Shown here: positions 1 through 9,073 of the stretch, piece after piece
Position numbering within the stretch: the first letter of the stretch is position 1
Layout: each line of letters starts with the position of its first letter
From: an uncultured Terriglobus sp.
Lineage (GTDB): Bacteria > Acidobacteriota > Terriglobia > Terriglobales > Acidobacteriaceae
Assembly (NCBI GenBank): GCA_937871605.1
Contig: CALMRM010000294.1
Location: 1 to 35,708, forward strand
Length of the DNA: 35,708 nucleotides
Direction of reading: 5' to 3'
Position numbers and translations under genes: made by a program
The notes under the pieces: generated by a model
Database searches by the model: none
Told to the model about the DNA's origin: nothing
What the model saw: only the letters and a program-made list of their open reading frames with translations

Positions 1-1
1 C

Positions 2-160
2 GCGAAAGGTGGCGTTTTACTCAGGTTCGAGGCAGGCGCCGGGGCTGCTGTGCCGTTGACCGGATGGAGTACGGCATCGGAGTTCGCTGTGCCGCAGTCG
101 CTCGGTAGGCTGGTACGCCTGCAGCGTGCAGTGTTCCACGTAGAACACGATGCTGAGTGA
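2..160 (+). CDS. rsmG: Partial C-terminus of probable 16S rRNA (guanine527-N7)-methyltransferase RsmG (truncated by window start)
   Basis: Frame 2 is open from the window edge to TGA 158-160 (AKGGVLLRFEAGAG...VPQSLGRLVRLQRAVFHVEHDAE*). Position immediately upstream of parA matches the conserved rsmG-parA-parB order; too short for a firm domain call. Confidence 0.5.
   Translation, partial: AKGGVLLRFEAGAGAAVPLTGWSTASEFAVPQSLGRLVRLQRAVFHVEHDAE
132..147. promoter_or_regulatory. parS: parS-like centromere site (TGTTCCACGTAGAACA, one mismatch from a perfect palindrome)
   Basis: Close match to the parS consensus TGTTYCACGTGRAACA; adjacent to parAB. Confidence 0.75.
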
Positions 161-223
161 AGTGGCCTGCCGTGTGTGACAGTGTCGGCTTTGGCGTAGG
201 TGGCCAGAGCCATGGAACCTGCG

Positions 224-239
224 TGTTCCACGTGGAACA
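224..239. promoter_or_regulatory. parS: parS site (TGTTCCACGTGGAACA, perfect 16-bp palindrome)
   Basis: Exact palindrome matching the parS consensus, 22 bp upstream of the parA start. Confidence 0.9.
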
Positions 240-261
240 CTGCTAAGCTGAGCCAGGCACC

Positions 262-1092
262 ATGGGCAAGATCATCGCAGTCGTCAATCAGAAGGGTGGC
301 GTGGGCAAAACCACCACTGCCATCAACGTGGCAGCTACGGTTGCCCTGCACGGCTTGCGCACGCTGCTGGTGGACTGCGACCCACAGACCAACGCAAGCG
401 GCGGCCTCGGGATTGCCCGCAACTCTGCCTCCATCTCCACCTACGATGTGCTGCTGAATGAATCGAGCGCAGCAGACGCAACCACCTCGACCACGGTTCC
501 GCTGCTCGACCTCATTCCGGCCAGCAAAGACCTGATCGGGGCCAACTTCGACCTTCAGGGGCAGCCAGAGCGCGAGTTCCGGCTGCAGCAGGCCCTTGTA
601 CCCGTTCGCGAACAGTACCCGTTTATCTTTCTCGACTGCCCGCCTGCACTCGACCTGCTGACCCTCAATGCGCTAGTGGCTGCGGATACCCTGCTGGTGC
701 CTATGCAGGCGGAGTACTTCGCGCTGGAGGGCGTATCGGAGCTGGTCGGCACTCTGGATCGCGTGGCCGCAGCCTTCCAGCCAAATCTTGCCCTGGAAGG
801 CGTGGCGCTGACCATGTTTGACCCGCGTACGTCACTGTCACAGCAGGTTGCGGAGAACCTGCACGACTTCTTTGGTGAGAAGCTGTACCGCACCACCATA
901 CCGCGGAACGTCCGTGTCGCAGAGTCGCCGAGCCATGGACTGCCCGTTGTGCTATACGACCCAAAATCGCGCGGCGCAGACGCTTACTTTGACCTTACGC
1001 GCGAGCTGTTGCAGGCAACTGGGTATCGTGTTCTGAAAGGTGAGCCCACGGGAACGCTCGCAAAAACAACGACCACTGCATCGGCGGCCTGA
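262..1092 (+). CDS. parA: ParA/Soj family chromosome-partitioning ATPase
   Basis: MGKIIAVVNQKGGVGKTTTAINVAATVA deviant Walker A; LLVDCDPQTNASGGLG; FIFLDCPPALDLLTLNAL. Confidence 0.95.
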   Translation: MGKIIAVVNQKGGVGKTTTAINVAATVALHGLRTLLVDCDPQTNASGGLGIARNSASISTYDVLLNESSAADATTSTTVPLLDLIPASKDLIGANFDLQGQPEREFRLQQALVPVREQYPFIFLDCPPALDLLTLNALVAADTLLVPMQAEYFALEGVSELVGTLDRVAAAFQPNLALEGVALTMFDPRTSLSQQVAENLHDFFGEKLYRTTIPRNVRVAESPSHGLPVVLYDPKSRGADAYFDLTRELLQATGYRVLKGEPTGTLAKTTTTASAA

Positions 1093-1112
1093 GTGCCGCA
1101 GGAGACCTCACG

Positions 1113-2018
1113 TTGCAAACCCCTGCACCCACCACTGAGAAGCGTCGCGCCCTGGGTCGTGGCCTAGAGGCCCTCCTGCCTGCCAAGCCACACACTCTTG
1201 CAACACCAGCGCGCGACGATGCCAATCCTGCTGGCCGTCCGCTTGAAATTGAAATCGGCCAGATCGAGCGCAATCCGTACCAGACACGTACCCGCTTTGA
1301 TGAGGAGGCTTTGGAGGAGCTCTCCAGGTCTGTTGCCGCCACGGGCGTTGTTCAGCCGGTTGTAGTCCGGCGGCTTGCTGGCGAGCGATATCAGCTGATC
1401 GCTGGCGAGCGTCGATGGCTCGCCTCGCAGCGTGCCGGCAAAACAACGGTGCCGGCCATCGTTCGAGAGGTTTCGGACGAGCAGGCGATGGAGATGACCA
1501 TTGTCGAAAACCTGCAGCGGGCAGACCTCAATCCCATGGAACAGGCTCGCGCATACGAGCGTTTGGGCCGTGAGTTCAAGCTAACGCAGGAGCAGATGGC
1601 CAAGCGCACCGGCAAAGACCGTGCGTCCGTGGCCAACTTTCTACGGCTGATGAAGCTGCCAGAGGCGGTACAGGGTCGTGTCGAAAGCGGGGAGCTGTCC
1701 TTTGGGCATGCCAAGACACTGCTGGCGCTGGAGACCGCCGAGCAGATGCTGGCCGCCGCACAGAAGGTGGCAGTGCTGACCATGAGCGTGCGCCAGACGG
1801 AGAGCTATGTCAAAGGGTTGCTGGACCCGGAACGCAAGCTGGGCAAGCTGGAACAGGACAAGCCGAAGCTCGACCCAAATGTGCGCGAGGCTCAGCAGGA
1901 GCTGCAGCGCGTGCTGGGCCTCAAAGTGAAGATCGAGGACGTTGAAGGCAGAGGCCGCGTCATCATCGAATACAGCAACCTAGACGACTTCGATGCGCTC
2001 ATGGATGCGCTGGTCTGA
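1113..2018 (+). CDS. parB: ParB/Spo0J family partition protein (TTG start)
   Basis: N-terminal RRALGRGLEALLP, IERNPYQTRTRFDEEALEELSRSV, GERRWLASQRAG, ENLQRADLNPMEQA, HTH TQEQMAKRTGKDRASVANFLRLMKLP; directly follows parA. Confidence 0.95.
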   Translation: MQTPAPTTEKRRALGRGLEALLPAKPHTLATPARDDANPAGRPLEIEIGQIERNPYQTRTRFDEEALEELSRSVAATGVVQPVVVRRLAGERYQLIAGERRWLASQRAGKTTVPAIVREVSDEQAMEMTIVENLQRADLNPMEQARAYERLGREFKLTQEQMAKRTGKDRASVANFLRLMKLPEAVQGRVESGELSFGHAKTLLALETAEQMLAAAQKVAVLTMSVRQTESYVKGLLDPERKLGKLEQDKPKLDPNVREAQQELQRVLGLKVKIEDVEGRGRVIIEYSNLDDFDALMDALV

Positions 2019-2031
2019 CCCTGGTTCGCAA

Positions 2032-2045
2032 GTTCCACGTGGAAC
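2032..2045. promoter_or_regulatory. parS: parS site (GTTCCACGTGGAAC) downstream of parB
   Basis: Perfect 14-bp palindrome identical to the core of the 224-239 site. Confidence 0.85.
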
Positions 2046-2088
2046 AATTTACCTTGGGCCGACTCCGCGCGAGTGATACTAGATCAGC

Positions 2089-2859
2089 ATGCAAGCTTCT
2101 GCGTCTGAGTACCGTCATCGCTACCTGATCCATGGCCTCATTTATATTTTGGGCTTCGCTGCCCCCTGGACTGTGCTCCTTCCACCACCGTACCGCGCCC
2201 CCGTGTGGTCGTTCGTGCAAAACCACAGCACCTGGTTCCTGATCGCGAACTCGCTGTCGAAGCCTCTGTATACCGCCTTTGCAGCGTACTGGAACGTGCT
2301 GCTGGTCGTGCTCATTCTGTTTGCGGCTGCGGGGGCGTGGCTACGCACCTGGGGCGCGGCCTACCTGGGTGCATCCACGGTCCAACGTGGGGGTATGGTG
2401 GGTGACCGCGTGGTGGCAGATGGCCCCTACCGCTTTGTGCGGAACCCGCTGTACCTTGGCACGCTGCTCAACTCTGTCGCGCTTGCCTTCCTAATGCGGC
2501 CGGAGGCGGCACTGCTCACCATGGCGCTGCTCACCGCAGTTCAGTTGCGATTGATCGGGCGGGAGGAGCCGTACCTGGGTGAGCGCCTAGGGGAGCCGTA
2601 TCTTGAGTATCTAAAGACGGTGCCGCGCCTCATGCCGTCGTTGCGGCCAAGAGCCGCAGCGGGTGCGTATCGGCCCGACTGGAAGCAGGGAGTACTTAGC
2701 GAGGTGTATGTCATCGGCACGGCCATCACGCTGGCACTGGTGGGCTGGTCGCGCGGCTTTGGCTGGGAAGGCTCTGTGGTGCGCGTGATGCAGGGCATTC
2801 TGATTTCGCTGGGCCTGTCTGTGATGGCCCGCGCGTTCATCCCAAAGGCGACGTACTAA
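2089..2859 (+). CDS. Isoprenylcysteine carboxyl methyltransferase / phospholipid methyltransferase-like membrane protein
   Basis: Multiple hydrophobic segments plus GPYRFVRNPLYLGTLL and EEPYLGERLGEPYLEYLKTVPRLMP, typical of the ICMT/PEMT family. Confidence 0.75.
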   Translation: MQASASEYRHRYLIHGLIYILGFAAPWTVLLPPPYRAPVWSFVQNHSTWFLIANSLSKPLYTAFAAYWNVLLVVLILFAAAGAWLRTWGAAYLGASTVQRGGMVGDRVVADGPYRFVRNPLYLGTLLNSVALAFLMRPEAALLTMALLTAVQLRLIGREEPYLGERLGEPYLEYLKTVPRLMPSLRPRAAAGAYRPDWKQGVLSEVYVIGTAITLALVGWSRGFGWEGSVVRVMQGILISLGLSVMARAFIPKATY

Positions 2860-2869
2860 ATGGCTGTAG

Positions 2870-2916
2870 AGACAGAAGGGCAGCCGAGCGACGTGCACGC
2901 GGCTGCCCTTCTGTCT
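2870..2916. terminator. Hairpin between convergent genes (17-bp perfect stem)
   Basis: AGACAGAAGGGCAGCCG (2870-2886) and CGGCTGCCCTTCTGTCT (2900-2916), 13-nt loop, located between the convergent methyltransferase and HU genes. Confidence 0.8.
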
Positions 2917-2922
2917 GGTTCG

Positions 2923-3240
2923 CTAAGCTGACTTTTTGGCTGGGGCTGCCTTGACCGGTGCGATGGCATCCTTGGCGGACTTGGACACGCGGAACTTGAC
3001 CACGGTCTTGGCCTTGATCTTGATGGCCTCGCCCGTTTGCGGATTGCGGCCGGTGCGCGCCTTGCGCTCTGCCTTGACCAGCTTGCCGATGCCGGGAATG
3101 GTGAACTCGCCGTTCTTCTTGGTTTCCTTTACGGCGGTTTGTGCCATGGTGTCGAAGAACTGCGCCACCTGCTTGGTGGGCAGCTCCATCTGCTCGGCCA
3201 TGCTGCGGATCAGCGCGGTCTTGGTCAATCCTTTTGCCAT
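2923..3240 (-). CDS. HU family DNA-binding protein
   Basis: MAKGLTKTALIRSMAEQMELPTKQVAQFFDTMAQTAVKETKKNGEFTIPGIGKLVKAERKARTGRNPQTGEAIKIKAKTVVKFRVSKSAKDAI, the classic HU/IHF signature. Confidence 0.93.
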   Translation of the reverse strand: MAKGLTKTALIRSMAEQMELPTKQVAQFFDTMAQTAVKETKKNGEFTIPGIGKLVKAERKARTGRNPQTGEAIKIKAKTVVKFRVSKSAKDAIAPVKAAPAKKSA

Positions 3241-3298
3241 TGTGCTGTGTTGCTCCTTTGAGTTCGTTTCGGCTGCTGAAGCTCCGCCCACCGTGCCG

Positions 3299-3319
3299 TG
3301 CGGAGCTTTGGGCTCCGCA
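3299..3319. promoter_or_regulatory. Perfect 8-bp stem hairpin upstream of the HU start
   Basis: TGCGGAGC-TTTGG-GCTCCGCA, 58 bp upstream of the HU start codon; function unknown. Confidence 0.4.
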
Positions 3320-3570
3320 GAGAATTACCCAGTGTTTATGCGGGTTTTAGCAACCGTTCCGCATATCACGATGGACCCTTACCTGACGGATGTCAATGCG
3401 GTAGCGCCCGTTTTCCTCTGAAAATCGCGTATTTCCCAGCAAGAGGTGCCAAATGAGGTTCAAACCCCGTTGCTGGCGCACTCTAAACGGTGGCAAGCTG
3501 ATCCAGCCTGCAGCAGGACGCGCGCTTCAGCATGGCACCAGGCTGCTGTACAGCTACTGCCCAGGCTCGC

Positions 3571-4269
3571 TCAGAAGAGCGACTTGCGAGGCTTTGCCGC
3601 TGCCAGCAATGGGGCATTCAGCAACCGCACAACGGGGGCTGCGCTGCGAAATCGCTCCACCACGGCGTCGGGCAGGTGTGGCTTGGTTGCCAAGTCACCT
3701 GGCAGGGACACCGAGAGTGCCCACTGGCGGCACAGCAGCAGATCGGCAGCGGGGTCATCCGGTTGAAAGCCCTTGGGCATACGCGTGAGCGGATGGCTGT
3801 CAAAGTCAGGCAGCAGCAAGCGGCGCTGTTGGTCGGCCAGCAGCGTGCGCAGTTCCGCGTGGTGCCGCTGCAGATGGCGGCGGACGGTCAGCAGTTGGTC
3901 TGGCTGCGGCTGATAGACCCCCGCCGCCACAATCACCGCATCGGGCGACACCTGCGCGTAAAAGCCGCCGCCACTGGTGCGCACCTGCGTGGTGGTGGAC
4001 CACCAGGCACCTACGTGCGTTTTGTACGGTGCCTTGTTCTTGGAAAAGCGAATGTCGCGATAGATGCGCAGAGCAGCTTTACGCGCGGGCTTGACGTAGT
4101 CCGGTGCGAAGCCGGCCAAGGCTTCGTTCACCTCGTCGAGCAGCGCGAGCCACGGTGCCTGCACGTCACGTTCAAACGTGGCCTTGCGCTCGTTGAACCA
4201 GTCGCGGTCGTTGTGCGTCTTGAGCTGCTTGAGATAGCGGATACCTGCGGGTGAGAAGTGGGTGGGCAT
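3571..4269 (-). CDS. DUF2461 domain-containing protein
   Basis: FSPAGIRYLKQLKTHNDRDWFNERKATFE...RIYRDIRFSKNKAPYKTHVGAWW...GGGFYAQVSPDAVIVAAGVYQP pattern of the DUF2461/TIGR02453 family. Confidence 0.85.
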   Translation of the reverse strand: MPTHFSPAGIRYLKQLKTHNDRDWFNERKATFERDVQAPWLALLDEVNEALAGFAPDYVKPARKAALRIYRDIRFSKNKAPYKTHVGAWWSTTTQVRTSGGGFYAQVSPDAVIVAAGVYQPQPDQLLTVRRHLQRHHAELRTLLADQQRRLLLPDFDSHPLTRMPKGFQPDDPAADLLLCRQWALSVSLPGDLATKPHLPDAVVERFRSAAPVVRLLNAPLLAAAKPRKSLF

Positions 4270-4302
4270 CAGTCAGCAGTCATCCTGGCATTTAACGACA
4301 GC

Positions 4303-4569
4303 TCATCCCTTGCGCTCCAATACGTCCACCCTGCTCTCCAGACGGGTCACGATCTTGAAGAACTCACGCATGTCGTCTTCCATACGATCCAGACGAGCTT
4401 CTACCTTGTCAAAGCGCTTGTCGATGCTTTCGAAACGCCTTTCGAAGCCGTCCAGCCGCCTGTTCAGGTCGGCCTTGAACTCAAACAGCAGACGGTTGTT
4501 GAGCAAAATGCCGACCAGTACGGTGAGGCTGGGCACACCGATGGCGAGCAACAGCTGTGTGTTGTTCAT
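4303..4569 (-). CDS. Small membrane-anchored coiled-coil protein (hypothetical)
   Basis: MNNTQLLLAIGVPSLTVLVGILLNNRLLFEFKADLNRRLDGFERRFESIDKRFDKVEARLDRMEDDMREFF: one TM plus heptad coiled coil. Confidence 0.65.
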   Translation of the reverse strand: MNNTQLLLAIGVPSLTVLVGILLNNRLLFEFKADLNRRLDGFERRFESIDKRFDKVEARLDRMEDDMREFFKIVTRLESRVDVLERKG

Positions 4570-4643
4570 TGCAGCAGCCTCCCCGGCCATCATACCTCGC
4601 TTTCGAACTGTCACAGGCGGTACGCACTACCATAGATGCATCC

Positions 4644-5705
4644 ATGCACATGCTGCTCCCGCGCCTGATCTTCGCCTGCACAGTTTCAATTTTCATCGGC
4701 CCGCTTCCTGCACAAACGCAAAGTGTCATGCAGCAGGCTCCGCTGGAGCAGGTGGTGCGCACCGCTGCGGACAAGAGCACGCTGGCCGCGCCGGGTCGTG
4801 CGCCGTTTCACCTCAAGGCTACGATCTCGGATGAAAAGGCGCACGATCCGCAGTGGAACGCGACTGTGGAGGAGTGGTGGCAGTCACCCACTGTGTACAG
4901 GCGCGAGTTCCACTCCGCGGAATTTGCGCAGACGCTGCTTGTTGTCGGCGGTCAGGTTGAGGAATATGACTCACGTGGGGCGATGCGCCCGGCGATGCTC
5001 GACTCTGGGGCCTCGGACACGCTTGTGTTTCCAGAGCTGCTGCGCAATCTGGCCACGGAACTGGTGACCCCGGTGCCGCGCTACGACCAGCTAGCGGCGC
5101 TGCACCAGACCATGCTGCCACCCGACGGCCAACCAGGCCAGCGTGTCGCCACATGGGAGATTCCTGGCAGCAACGGTACGGTACACAAGGCGATTCAGGC
5201 GTCGGTCGCAGTCTCGCGCGAGACTGGGCTGTTTACCTATGGCGGCGACCTGGACTGGGATGTGGCGCTGCACGACTTCGCCGACTTCCACGGGCAGCAG
5301 ATTGCACGGCGACTGACGGCGCAGGCAGGCCAGGGACCGACGCTTACGGCGCGCGTCACACTGCTGGAGGACCTTGGCATGCAAATAGGACGTTTTCACG
5401 TGAAGCAGCCGACACCCCTGCGTCAGCAACTGCATGTCGTCGTGGTGAAGGAGGGAACCATGCGACAGTCGCTGGTCCACACCGTGACACCACAGTGGCC
5501 GGCGGGCACCAGGGCGGGTGCCATCGTGATGCGCGTGGTGGTAGATCGGACTGGGCAGGTGCGGTCGGTGGATGACTTTTACAGCGATGACCCGACTGCC
5601 CAGCCTGCCGCAGAAGCAGCGGTGCTGCAGTGGCGCTTTCAGCCAACCCTGGATCATGGTGCGCCCGTGCAGGTGATCTCTACTGTTACGCTGCCGCTGC
5701 CATGA
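4644..5705 (+). CDS. Exported protein with TonB-like C-terminal domain
   Basis: N-terminal signal MHMLLPRLIFACTVSIFIGPLPAQT; C-terminal AIVMRVVVDRTGQVRSVDDFYSDDPTAQPAAEAAVLQWRFQPTLDHGAPVQVISTVTLPL matches the TonB-C pattern. Confidence 0.7.
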   Translation: MHMLLPRLIFACTVSIFIGPLPAQTQSVMQQAPLEQVVRTAADKSTLAAPGRAPFHLKATISDEKAHDPQWNATVEEWWQSPTVYRREFHSAEFAQTLLVVGGQVEEYDSRGAMRPAMLDSGASDTLVFPELLRNLATELVTPVPRYDQLAALHQTMLPPDGQPGQRVATWEIPGSNGTVHKAIQASVAVSRETGLFTYGGDLDWDVALHDFADFHGQQIARRLTAQAGQGPTLTARVTLLEDLGMQIGRFHVKQPTPLRQQLHVVVVKEGTMRQSLVHTVTPQWPAGTRAGAIVMRVVVDRTGQVRSVDDFYSDDPTAQPAAEAAVLQWRFQPTLDHGAPVQVISTVTLPLP

Positions 5706-5714
5706 GCAGCCGGG

Positions 5715-6176
5715 TTACTCGTCTAGCTTGATTTCGCGCAGGTCCACGGTGTTCCACTCGCCGTTCACGATGCCGGTGCGGATCTCCGCGGGCGTCTTGC
5801 CCAGGCGGGTCTGCTGGTAGGCGTACGCCGCTTCCTTCATGCAGGTGGCGCACACGGCACCATGGCTGCCCTCAAAGCAGGAATGGAGGCTTTTGTGGCC
5901 CATGGCCTTGCTGCACCAGCAGTAACAGGGCTGTTGATAGAGCACCTGCGGCACGGCGTCGGCCATGCGGTAGGCCGTGTGCTGATAGCTATGGGTGAAG
6001 TACGGGCCCGTGCGTTCGCTGTCCGGCAGCAACGCGGGAAGGGCACCGGTTGCAGCAGCCTTGTGGAAGGCCGGTATGGCAGGGTCGGCGGGCGTCCACT
6101 GTGCGGACGCGGCGACTGCCAGGGCCGCGGTCAGCAGCAGCCCCATGCCACGCCAGGCCTGTACGGCATTCGCCAT
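5715..6176 (-). CDS. CYCXC/PCYCGC-type cysteine-rich exported protein
   Basis: Signal peptide; YQQPCYCWCSKAMGHKSLHSCFEGSHGAVCATCMKEAAYAYQQTRLGKTPAEIR. Confidence 0.75.
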   Translation of the reverse strand: MANAVQAWRGMGLLLTAALAVAASAQWTPADPAIPAFHKAAATGALPALLPDSERTGPYFTHSYQHTAYRMADAVPQVLYQQPCYCWCSKAMGHKSLHSCFEGSHGAVCATCMKEAAYAYQQTRLGKTPAEIRTGIVNGEWNTVDLREIKLDE

Positions 6177-6432
6177 GTCTGTATGCTACGCCTCCTTCCC
6201 ATTTGCAACCGGCCCATGGCAGGACACAGCTTCGGCGTAGCGCCGCACCGGCGCGGCAGGGATAATGCGTGGAGCAGGTGTTCTCAAAGTCGCGCCGCCA
6301 TGCGGCTGCCGAGGCACGGCCACTGTGGCTGCTAGCACTACACGACACGTCCAGAGAGCAGCTCTGTGCTTCGCCGTCTGCGTGCCTTGCCTGCTCACAG
6401 CAACAGGTACCCTGTAAGTTCTGGAGCGGACC

Positions 6433-7929
6433 TTGCCTGACGTGACATCCCTGAGCCCTGCCCTGCCGCACCGTCGTACGCGAACCTGGCTGCTGCTTAC
6501 CCTGCTGCTGTTTCTCCTGGAGGTGCTGCCCTGGCTTTCGCATCGCTGGGTCACGGATGAGAGCTGGTATGCGGGCCCGGGTGTGACGCTATCGCAGGAG
6601 CACGGGCTCACTGACCCGGGTATGGGTCCTAACGACCTGGAGCACACCGTGGACGTGCGGCCACCCGGCACCGCTGTGGTCATGGCGGGGTTCTTTCACG
6701 TGCTGGGAACCACAGAGGTGGCGGCTCGCATGGGATCGGTGCTGGCGGGCGTCGCGCTGCCTGTGCTCCTGTTCCTGCTGGTGCGTGACGTGTTTGGCGA
6801 CGTGCCTGCGCTGCTGTGCGCGCTGCTGGCGGCAACGGATAACTTCCTGGTCACTACGGCGCGAACGGCGAGGCCCGAGGCGCTGACAGCCTTCTGCATT
6901 GTGCTGGCCATGCTGCCGCTGAAGCGCTACTGGCGTACCGCGCAGTTGGGATGGGCGCTGCTGGCGGGGATGGTCATGGCGCTGGGTACCATGTTCCACA
7001 TCACTCTGCTGGGCTTCATCGTGGCCTACGGTGTGCTGCTGCTGGTGCTGGATTACCGCGCGGGCCGCATGCCGGTGCGCGGCGTGCTGCTGTATACCGT
7101 GGGCTACCTCGCCGGGCTGCTGCCCTACGCTGCGTGGGTGCTGCGCATGCCTGGCGGGCTGGGCCGCAGGAGCTTTCAGTTTGAGTTCCTCCATCGCACG
7201 GCGGGTGCCGGCCTGCCGGCGCGCCTCTTGCAGGAGTTGCCGCGCTACCGGGACTACTTCGGCTTCGGCATGCTGCACGGTCATGGCCTGGCGGCGCTGC
7301 CGGTGCGCCTGCCCATTCCGCTGGTGCTGCTTGTGGCGACGTACCTACTGTGGCGCTACCGCCGCAACTGGTTTTACGTGGAGCTGCTTCTGCTGCTGCC
7401 GTCCATGCTGTGGCTGGTATACACGGTCAACAAGTCGTCGCGGTACCTGGCCATCCTGGCTCCGGTGACGGCACTGGTGCTGGCAGGTGCGGTGGCCGCG
7501 GTGTGGCAGCGGGCACGGCTGCGGCGCTGGGCAGTCATGGTGGTGTTGCTGGTGTGCTGTGCGCAGTTTGGAGCCAACCTCTTGCTGCTGAACGGGGCAC
7601 GGCGAGCAAACTACCGCCAGGTCATTGCGCAGCTGAGCAGCGTCATTCCGCCGGGTGCGACAGCCTACGGGACGGTGACGTTCTGGTTCGGCCTGCGCGA
7701 TCACCCCTACGTCTCGTCAGAGCGCACGGACCCGCTGCAGGCCGCGCGCGACTACGGAGCCAGGTACTTCATCGCGGGTGACCGCATGATGACGGAGGGC
7801 TCCGCGACCGATGCCGCGTACTACGTCCTGCTGCGGCAGCAGTTCGCACAGGTCGAGGCCATGAGCACGCTGGTGGGAGAGATCGATGACCCCTACTATG
7901 GCGATCTGAAGGTGTACCGGCTGCAGTAG
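6433..7929 (+). CDS. GT39/ArnT-like membrane glycosyltransferase (TTG start)
   Basis: Many TM segments; VTDESWYAGPGVTLSQEHG, DVRPPGTAVVMAGFFHVLGTTEVAARMGSVL, ATDNFLVTTARTARPEALTAFC, NKSSRYLAILAPV. Confidence 0.8.
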   Translation: MPDVTSLSPALPHRRTRTWLLLTLLLFLLEVLPWLSHRWVTDESWYAGPGVTLSQEHGLTDPGMGPNDLEHTVDVRPPGTAVVMAGFFHVLGTTEVAARMGSVLAGVALPVLLFLLVRDVFGDVPALLCALLAATDNFLVTTARTARPEALTAFCIVLAMLPLKRYWRTAQLGWALLAGMVMALGTMFHITLLGFIVAYGVLLLVLDYRAGRMPVRGVLLYTVGYLAGLLPYAAWVLRMPGGLGRRSFQFEFLHRTAGAGLPARLLQELPRYRDYFGFGMLHGHGLAALPVRLPIPLVLLVATYLLWRYRRNWFYVELLLLLPSMLWLVYTVNKSSRYLAILAPVTALVLAGAVAAVWQRARLRRWAVMVVLLVCCAQFGANLLLLNGARRANYRQVIAQLSSVIPPGATAYGTVTFWFGLRDHPYVSSERTDPLQAARDYGARYFIAGDRMMTEGSATDAAYYVLLRQQFAQVEAMSTLVGEIDDPYYGDLKVYRLQ

Positions 7930-7933
7930 GGGA

Positions 7934-9067
7934 CTAGCCGATGGTTGCCGATACCTGTGTGTCGGGTGCGCCGCCCGAAGGCGAGGAGGGTACCTGCCGC
8001 TCCGGGTTGCGCTTGCGGCCAAAGCGCTGCAGCACGGCCACGCGCAGCGGCTCCTCAATCCAGTGGAAGCACAGGAGACCCACTGCCACCGCGGCAGCTG
8101 GCACCGTGACTGTGATCAAGGCACGAACCGGTGCAGTGTCCGGCAGGTGCAGTCGTTGCAGCAGCAGCTTGGACACCGTGAGTACAAAGCTTTGCAACAG
8201 GTAGATGGAGTAGGAGGCATCGCCCAGCCGCACCAGCAACCTGCTGTCGAACAGCTTCGATGTGACCGGGCCGGCCGTGTACAGACCGGTCAGCAGTATC
8301 ATCAGCCCGGGAACCAGCAGCCAGAGCTCTGCAGACGGCACGTAGCACGCCAGCAGCAAGAGCGCCGCACCCGTGGCAGCAACGGCGTCGCTGTGTCGAA
8401 GAGTGCGGCCATGCAAGAGCCGGAACAGAACATAGCCGGCCAGAAACTCCGGCAGGATGCGCACGATCCCCAGGGTGTCCAGTTCCGTCCAGCGAACGTG
8501 GAACATGGGCTCAGCCAGACCCATGGCTGCCAGCAAGATGCACAACGCGGCGCATAGCCAAGGCGTGGAGACACGCCGCAGCCACACGAGCATGGGCACC
8601 AGCAGCACGGCATACGCAAACCACTCCGCGCTGACAGACCACGAGGGCACGTTCCAGCTCAGGTTCGAGGTCAGGCCGAATGCATGGAGCATCAACGCCG
8701 AGCACAGGGCCGACCACGCCGAGTACTCTGCGCCGGAGGTAAAGCGATAGTGCAGCGCGCGCAGCACCAGCACCATGACTGCTGTTGCGGCAAGCGTCAG
8801 AAGGTGTAGGGGGTAAATCTTGGCTAGACGCTGCACAAGAAACGCGCGGTACGCAGGCGGGTGGAAATGCCCCGGCATGCGGTCGGCGTACACCAGCGAG
8901 AGCACAAATCCGCTGAGGACAAAGAACAGGTCTACGCCAAAGTGGCCGTGTGCAATGACCTGCCCCAACCTGCCACGGACGGGGGTCGGCAGCACCTGCA
9001 GGTGAAACAGCACCACCCACAGCGCAGCAAAGCCACGCAGGCTGGTGAGCGCATCGATGCGACGCAT
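7934..9067 (-). CDS. Acyltransferase family 3 (membrane-bound O-acyltransferase)
   Basis: MRRIDALTSLRGFAALWVVLFH...GHFGVDLFFVLSGFVLS...NVPSWSVSAEWFAY...YSIYLLQSFV. Confidence 0.9.
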   Translation of the reverse strand: MRRIDALTSLRGFAALWVVLFHLQVLPTPVRGRLGQVIAHGHFGVDLFFVLSGFVLSLVYADRMPGHFHPPAYRAFLVQRLAKIYPLHLLTLAATAVMVLVLRALHYRFTSGAEYSAWSALCSALMLHAFGLTSNLSWNVPSWSVSAEWFAYAVLLVPMLVWLRRVSTPWLCAALCILLAAMGLAEPMFHVRWTELDTLGIVRILPEFLAGYVLFRLLHGRTLRHSDAVAATGAALLLLACYVPSAELWLLVPGLMILLTGLYTAGPVTSKLFDSRLLVRLGDASYSIYLLQSFVLTVSKLLLQRLHLPDTAPVRALITVTVPAAAVAVGLLCFHWIEEPLRVAVLQRFGRKRNPERQVPSSPSGGAPDTQVSATIG

Positions 9068-9073
9068 GGGCGG

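Noticed and set aside
3446-3788. Short ORFs in the HU/DUF2461 intergenic gap
   Set aside because: Overlapping frames with biased composition, partly antisense to DUF2461; no convincing start or homology.
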